Assembly (NCBI GenBank): GCA_905221615.1
Contig: CAJNDT010005832.1
Span: forward strand, 434,001 to 498,000
Direction: 5' to 3'
DNA from: Symbiodinium sp. CCMP2592
Lineage: Eukaryota > Sar > Dinophyceae > Suessiales > Symbiodiniaceae
DNA: 64,000 bases
Below are positions 58,899 to 64,000 of the stretch, piece by piece. How positions within the stretch are numbered: position 1 is the stretch's first letter; each line of letters begins with the position of its first letter. Below the pieces are notes generated by a model, which did no database searches, was not told the DNA's origin, and was given only the letters and a program-made list of their open reading frames with translations. A program made the translations under genes and the position numbers.

Positions 58899-59493
58899 GC
58901 ATTGGCCAGCGACGGCGGAGCCACTCCCGACAGGAGTTTCCGGGGTTAAAAAGTTCAAGTAGCTTGCAACAGCGCCGACCTCTCAGTGGAAGCAAAATGC
59001 CAGTTCTGGACCAGTCACATCATCTTGACTCTTATGGGTTTCTCACGTATTTGTGGCAGGCGACGCTGGAGCCACTCCGCATGGCAGGCCCCCAGAGATG
59101 CGGTCAGTGGAACCAACACGCCCCTTCGAGGATCAGTCTCGGTGGGGGAAGCTCCAGTATTTCACCAGTGACAGCCATCTTGACAATCAGTCAAGTAATC
59201 CCGGCTCATAAGCTCTCTCGTTCCCGAGTCACAAGGGCAACGGTTGCCGGAAAAAGATGTCGCACGAAACGCCGAAGCAGCTTATACTCCTTGGCTGATA
59301 GCTACCCTGCGTAGTTTGCAGCCTTGAGAGGCGGAACGCATGCGGGTGCAGCGCTCCGGCACGGCCTGCAGCGCGGGTGAGCTTCGCATCACCGTGCCCA
59401 GCACAATCTGTAGAGCTAATAGGTCGAACACTCGCCAAGCGAGGGACTCAGTGTCACCAAGGACGCCACTCTCCCGCTGCGTGTGAATGAAAC
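58899..59493 (+). other. LINE copy B 3' region and 3' UTR
   Basis: Two palindromes at 58917 and 59068. From about 59315 it matches copy A's 3' UTR (GAGAGGCGGAACGCATGCGG, CTCTCCCGCTGCGTGTGAATGAAA). The ~2.4 kb that holds 50080-51910 (including Tpt1) in copy A is missing. Confidence 0.65.
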
Positions 59494-59660
59494 GCTGTTG
59501 CTGTTGCTGTTATTGTTGCTGTTGCTATTGCTCCTGTTGCTTGTTGTTGTTGTGGCTGTGGTTGTGGATGTGGTTGTGGTTGTGGTTGTCGTCGTGGGTC
59601 GTCAGTCGTCGGCCGTCAGTCGTGGGTTGTCGGTCGTCGTTGTCGTCGTTTGTCTTATTG
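59494..59660. repeat. (GCTGTT)n tail grading into GTTGTG-rich microsatellite
   Basis: GCTGTTGCTGTTGCTG then degenerate GTTGCT, GTTGTTGTG, GTGGTTGTG and GTCGTC repeats. Its start serves as the 3' tail of LINE copy B. The Cys- and Val-rich frames here are repeat translations. Confidence 0.88.
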
Positions 59661-62600
59661 ATCAACGATGCTGGCTGTTGCAGATGGGTTCGTTGATGCC
59701 CATTGTGATGAATGATTGTGCTGCTGCCGGCGATGTTGATTCAACTGCGGTTCAACAATTGATGGTTGATTGTGATGATGATGATGATGTCTCAAGGATT
59801 GCCTTTGATGATCAGATATGATGAGGATGTTGTTGATGCTGTCGGCGACCGTGATGTTACTGTTAATTAGTATGGGAATCATGATGGTGATGTTAATTCT
59901 GATGACCATGGTGGTGATGGTGACGTGGTTGAGTGCATCTGCGATGATCGGGAAGACTAGGCAGGAAAGAGCCGGCTTGGGCCGAGCTGGAGAACAGTTG
60001 TGAGGCGCTTGAAACCCACGGCACCATTGACCTTTATGGCCAAGAAACGGCAGGTTTGCATCAAGCAGTGAACGCATCACAGCAAGCTTGGCTTCAAGTG
60101 CAGGTTCATGTTACGCCTTGCAATAGCAAAGAGTTTCGCTTGTATTCCATGACGCAACTGCACGAGTGGCAAAAGAAAACGCGTAGCCTTGTGAAAGGGG
60201 TGGGCAGTTGTGCAAGAATCGTTTTCGAGCAGCCACATTGATCGCGCATCTGAACCCATTCCTGACACTTGCCCCTTTCCTAAATCTGGTCGCAGGCAGC
60301 TGACGGCAAAGAGGGCCCAGGTACCTTCAAACTTCATTGCACAGCAGGGGGTGGCGATGGGCGGTTCTTGAGGCAAGTCGTCAAGCCGCACTCTCGCCGA
60401 AGTCCGCTTGGCTGCCGTTGCTGCAGCATTGGAGGCTGATTTCAAGTCCTCTCGATGTTTGATACAGGCTATCGAAATCGTTCAGGTCACTCCGGCAAGC
60501 ACGAGCTGCGCTGCAGAACGACTCTGGTGCATAGAGCTCGGAAGCTCAGCTTGTGTGTCCCGGTGCCGATAGACTCGCTTCTGCTTAACTTGCTTCCGGC
60601 CCAGGGAGACATTGTTACGACGTTATGGTGTGCGGGGCCCGGGGTGGAATCACTTAGACAACAGTGAGATGCCTGTGTATGCGCAACTCAAGCTTCCCAG
60701 CTTGTCACCTCGTCTACGCTTCGTGTCTTCTACACATGATTGATGGTGCCGTTGCAGGTGGTTCGGCTTCATGTCTAAGTGGTGAAGCCATCTGTTACTT
60801 GCGAAATGGACTCTCAGACCAGTGCAGCGACTGCCAGGTCAGCTCCTTCTCGCAGCTGCAGGTTCCCAAGGCGAAGGGACTTCGAGGCGAGCACAGCCCT
60901 GGTGGCAGTCGGCCGGTCGAGGACGCCTCCAAGGACAAGGACAAGGACTGCTACCGAAGCTTCGTCAGAGACTCGGCGGCGAAGCGAAGCGAAGCGAAGC
61001 GAAGAGCGTTTCGTTCCTTTTTCCCGGCGGAGCCAAGGCCGAGATGATCTCCGACTGGACCGAGGCCATGTAAACGAAGCCCGCTAAGGGCTGGGGGCTG
61101 GGAGCTGCAGGGGGGGGGGGGGTTTGGGCTCGGCGAGTCCAGGCTCCCAAAGACCTTCGATTTGGATCCGGGGATGGAGGCCGGAGAGGTTTTGTGGCCA
61201 ACATCCAGCCGAATAAATACATGAAGCAAGCAGACGCATGCAGCTAGATGCACTACGAAATTCAGCCAACATGTATGTGCGCAAGCACACATGTACTTGA
61301 CACAGCAGGGCACCAAGTTCAGATGCAACATACAGATAATATATACATATATATATATACACACACATGTACATATAGATACGTGTATGTATGTATGTAC
61401 GTATGTATGTATGCATGTATACACCTACATACCCAAACATATGTACTGACATTTTCCATGAGTATGGCAGTATGCACGCGTTCAGCCTGCACGTTGACAG
61501 AGCAGCGAATCGACCCACAGAGTGGCTTATGGCTGTGTGAAGCACCCCACGAATCTCTTCGGAGGCCCAAGCTGCTTGCTACCGAAAGCTTTCGACACTT
61601 GATGTGCGCGCGATCGCAGGCGCTGCCGACGGTGTTGTGGGTGCCATGGTGGAGCGCGAGGCACGCCTTGGGAAGCACACACCGTCACGCGCAGGTTTAA
61701 CTGGATGAATTTTGTCCAATATTATCCTGCACCTGTTAGCACAAGGTATGCACGTATGCGCCATGCCATCCTTCCTGCTCGGTTCGTGCGTCTTCAAGTT
61801 GCCCTAGAGACCTTGAATGTGCCTTTGCTTCGTTTGGTAGTGCACGTGTGCATCTAGTGACAAAACCCGTTCGACGATGTTACCTCTCGAGTCTGGCCGG
61901 TGCGGCAAAGCTTTTTCAGTTTTCCCGCCTCACCCGCCCTGACGACTTACCAGTCCGAGCAGCGGTTTGTTCGAGCACGCCGTTGAAAACGGTTCTGTTG
62001 CTCCAACCCGCTCGTTCGCAGACAGAACGCCACCACAGTCGTGCAGGTCGAGGCGAGAAAAAGCGAGCCTCGACTGCGTGTGTGCCTGTTAGTACAGAGG
62101 AGTGACGGTTTTGTCTGCAAAGTGGGTCCTTCTCGTACTTCGATGTCGGCGAGGATGTAAGCCACATGCAGACACAGAAGTCAGTGATAGCATTTTCGTA
62201 AATCGCTTTGCTGTAATCCTGGGGCAACATGAGGACATCCTACCGTCGAAGTAACACGGAGGAGAGTGCCTTGTTCTGCTTCCACAGTCAAATTTGAAGT
62301 AAGCTACAGAGCAGTTCGCCAGGAATTATGATAGGGAGCAATCGTATCGTATTATGATTCTGGTTTCCCTTCGTTCCGCAGCATGTGACTCAAATAAAGA
62401 AAGGCACACGCGAGTCTGCACTTCTTATCAAGTAGCGTGGCCCTTTTGGATGTTACAAAAGCTTGTGAGCTTAAGAAGTCACTTCAGATTCTGCTTTGGT
62501 TCAGTTCGATCGTTTTTCTTGCTTGTGTCCCATTACAAAGTGAAGCGTAAGCAGATAAGAGAGCATGAAGCACGCTACCGCTCGTTTCCTACAAAAGCAT

Positions 62601-64000
62601 GAGGGCGAGCGAAGTGTCCCACAGACGGCTCAGCTTATTCTGCTTGGGTTTCCACTCAACTATGTGTCTACCATGAGCCGTGCAGTTATATCAATGCCCA
62701 AGCTTTCCGCATTGCAGATCATAGCATCCAGGAGTCCTCAGTGGCGATCCTGGAAGCGGAATGACTATTGCCATGCTGGTTTCAAGAGCGCCACGATAGT
62801 CTATGTCTGAAGAACAAACTGTTTTGCGGTTCGAGAAACTGCGATATGATTCACGGCATACGGATCTTGGGAGTGCATACTATGCAGCACACGCAGCGAG
62901 ACCGGGCTTATCATTGCATTCGGTGCCGCACGGGTGCGTGGCCCCTGGCAAATTGCACGACTATCACCCTCAGAATCATCGAAGGAGTCGGATGCAGGAA
63001 GAGAGCACAGTGCCCAAGTTGTTTGGCAATGTAGCTACTGCGGTCCAGATCTCGAGATTCCTGCGCGATGGTGGGCATGTCCTCTGAGTCCCAATTTCCC
63101 CTAAGAACTCGGGCACAGAAGCCCGCTGTTGCAGGCATCACAGCTGCTGCAGGAACTGGGGGGACAAGATGCCCTGCCTCTCATCAGCAAGTCTTAGATC
63201 GATTCTTCTGATTGGTCCTGTCACGTCGGACCCCTTCTCCGGGATTCACGAGCTCATGCTGCGGCACAACCGAGGCCACAGGAAGAGGCCGAGGACTTGG
63301 GCTTGTTGGTGCCTGGGTGGAGCCAGCATTGAAGCGATCACATCTGAACCTGATTCTGATTCTGGCACCTTCCGGTGACTGACATTGGAGCAGGACGCCT
63401 TGCGGCTTCTTCTCTTCCGTCGCTTCGGAGCTGTGGGTGAGGTTCGCGTGGACTGGGATCGGTTTTAGACTCTGTCACAAGCAGAGAGGGAGACCACGCA
63501 CTGAAGCTCGTGACCCGTCAATGCACTTCCCGACCCATCGCGTTTGACTCTGAAACATACCAGACTGCTTCAGCAGCAGAGAGCAGGAAAGAGACTGGGC
63601 GGCAGCAGCTGCCAAAGCAGTGGCAGATGCACCGGAGGAGGCTGGAATGCTTCTCAGTTCACTGCGTTATCGCGGCATCCTCCCAGGCAGCACCAGCTCA
63701 CCGCGCCTTACGCTGCGCAGCTGCGGCAGCCTTTGGGTCAGCAGTTGCCACAAAGGAGGACGGAAAGTTGTGTTTGCTGTTCGGCGACTGTGACGAGACG
63801 ACCGCAGGCAGCAAAGGCGCTGGTGGCCTTATCCGAAGAGGGCTGGGAGAAGGCCTTCGGCCTCGAGCAGGAGCTTTGATGTTGCGTTGGCTCACGGCAG
63901 GCAGCTGGGCGGTTGATCCAGGCGGGAAGCGACTGCCAACTGCCCACTGCCCACTGCCGATCTCCAAGGCAGCTCCGGCGCTGGTGGCTTTGGGGGAGTG
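59661..64000. other. No supportable gene; scattered simple repeats
   Basis: GAT-rich tract (about 59700-59930), (GAAGC)n at 60981-61004, a G13 run at 61110-61122, TA/CA and ATGT repeats at 61338-61424. Frames on both strands are below 160 codons and carry no recognisable motif. A split host gene could be present without my being able to see it. Confidence 0.5.

Larger units (their letters stand above)
43888..59078. repeat. Dispersed mini-palindrome GGAG-NNN-CTCC in both LINE copies (21 perfect sites)
   Basis: Perfect sites start at 43888, 46472, 49108, 49397, 49836, 49890, 50326, 50383, 50415, 51067, 51108, 51922 and 51944 in copy A, and at 53627, 55210, 55244, 57320, 58199, 58426, 58917 and 59068 in copy B. 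Each is 11 bp, often in a G(T/C)GGAG...CTCCCC context. They fall in different reading frames, so the constraint is on nucleotides rather than on a peptide. Two sites (46472/55210 and 49397/58426) are at homologous positions in both copies. Confidence 0.85.
52820..59520 (+). mobile_element. LINE-type retrotransposon copy B, about 6.7 kb, degenerate
   Basis: Starts directly after copy A's GCTGTTGCTG tail with the same 5' end (TAAGCCTCTCGGCTCAGG). Carries the same domains as copy A but with a deletion through the N-terminal half of the endonuclease, many frameshifts in the RT-USP region, and no Tpt1 segment. Ends with the shared 3' UTR and a longer GCTGTT tract. Divergence from copy A is high (roughly a quarter or more of positions by eye), so it is not a recent tandem duplication. 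Confidence 0.8.

Noticed and set aside
59483..59821. Leu/Val-rich ORF resembling a membrane protein
   Set aside because: It is a translation of CTGTTG/GTTGTG microsatellite.
60981..61122. (GAAGC)n and G13 run as regulatory elements
   Set aside because: Simple repeats without gene context; nothing ties them to a function.
1..64000. CRISPR arrays, rRNA or tRNA genes
   Set aside because: No regularly spaced repeat-spacer pattern and no rRNA or complete tRNA cloverleaf recognised; the repeats present are microsatellites, LTRs and LINE copies.

Overview
The window looks like nuclear DNA of a dinoflagellate, probably Symbiodiniaceae-like. I infer this from the retroelement protein types, the abundance of microsatellites, the lack of compact genes, and an 11-base match to the 3' end of the dinoflagellate spliced leader inside an LTR. 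No ordinary host gene, rRNA or tRNA can be supported. The window is mostly two retroelement families and simple repeats.

Region 1 (1-38195) is a very large Ty1/copia-type LTR retrotransposon locus set in an (ATATCT)n microsatellite. A 431-bp 5' LTR (202-632) and a 432-bp 3' LTR (37157-37588) start TG, end CA and are flanked by CTATA. Between them lie two incomplete element copies about 97% alike by eye. Copy 1 (632-18526) has the coiled-coil gag, CCCH fingers, protease, integrase, RT, RNase H, a long pol C-terminal extension and most of a second giant ORF. Copy 2 (22330-37156) starts inside the protease and runs to the 3' LTR. They are separated by a 3.7-kb foreign block (18527-22229: a 35-bp direct repeat, a minus-strand 622-aa ORF, a 245-bp minisatellite) and a 100-N gap. 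The intact element would be about 20 kb, with ORF1 (gag-pol plus extension) and ORF2 (about 2,500 aa). ORF2 carries zinc-knuckle-like clusters and a divergent Tpt1/KptA (RNA 2'-phosphotransferase)-like domain.

Region 2 (38196-43347) is non-coding as far as I can see and rich in microsatellites.

Region 3 (43348-about 59520) holds two head-to-tail copies of one non-LTR (LINE-type) retrotransposon, each beginning right after a GCTGTTGCTG tract and ending in one. Domain order is basic leader, APE-type endonuclease, RT, C2H2-like zinc fingers, USP-type (C19) deubiquitinase, RGG-rich protein, further ORFs, and in copy A a canonical Tpt1/KptA domain interrupted by one stop codon. Copy A has an in-place inversion of about 500 bp through the RT fingers. 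Copy B lacks the N-terminal half of the endonuclease and the Tpt1 segment. Both are littered with a mini-palindrome, GGAG-NNN-CTCC (at least 21 perfect copies).

Region 4 (59520-64000) has microsatellites and no supportable gene.

The most notable result is that two unrelated retrotransposon classes in one window both encode a Tpt1/KptA-like domain, and the LINE additionally encodes a deubiquitinase with a recognisable Cys-His-Asp triad.
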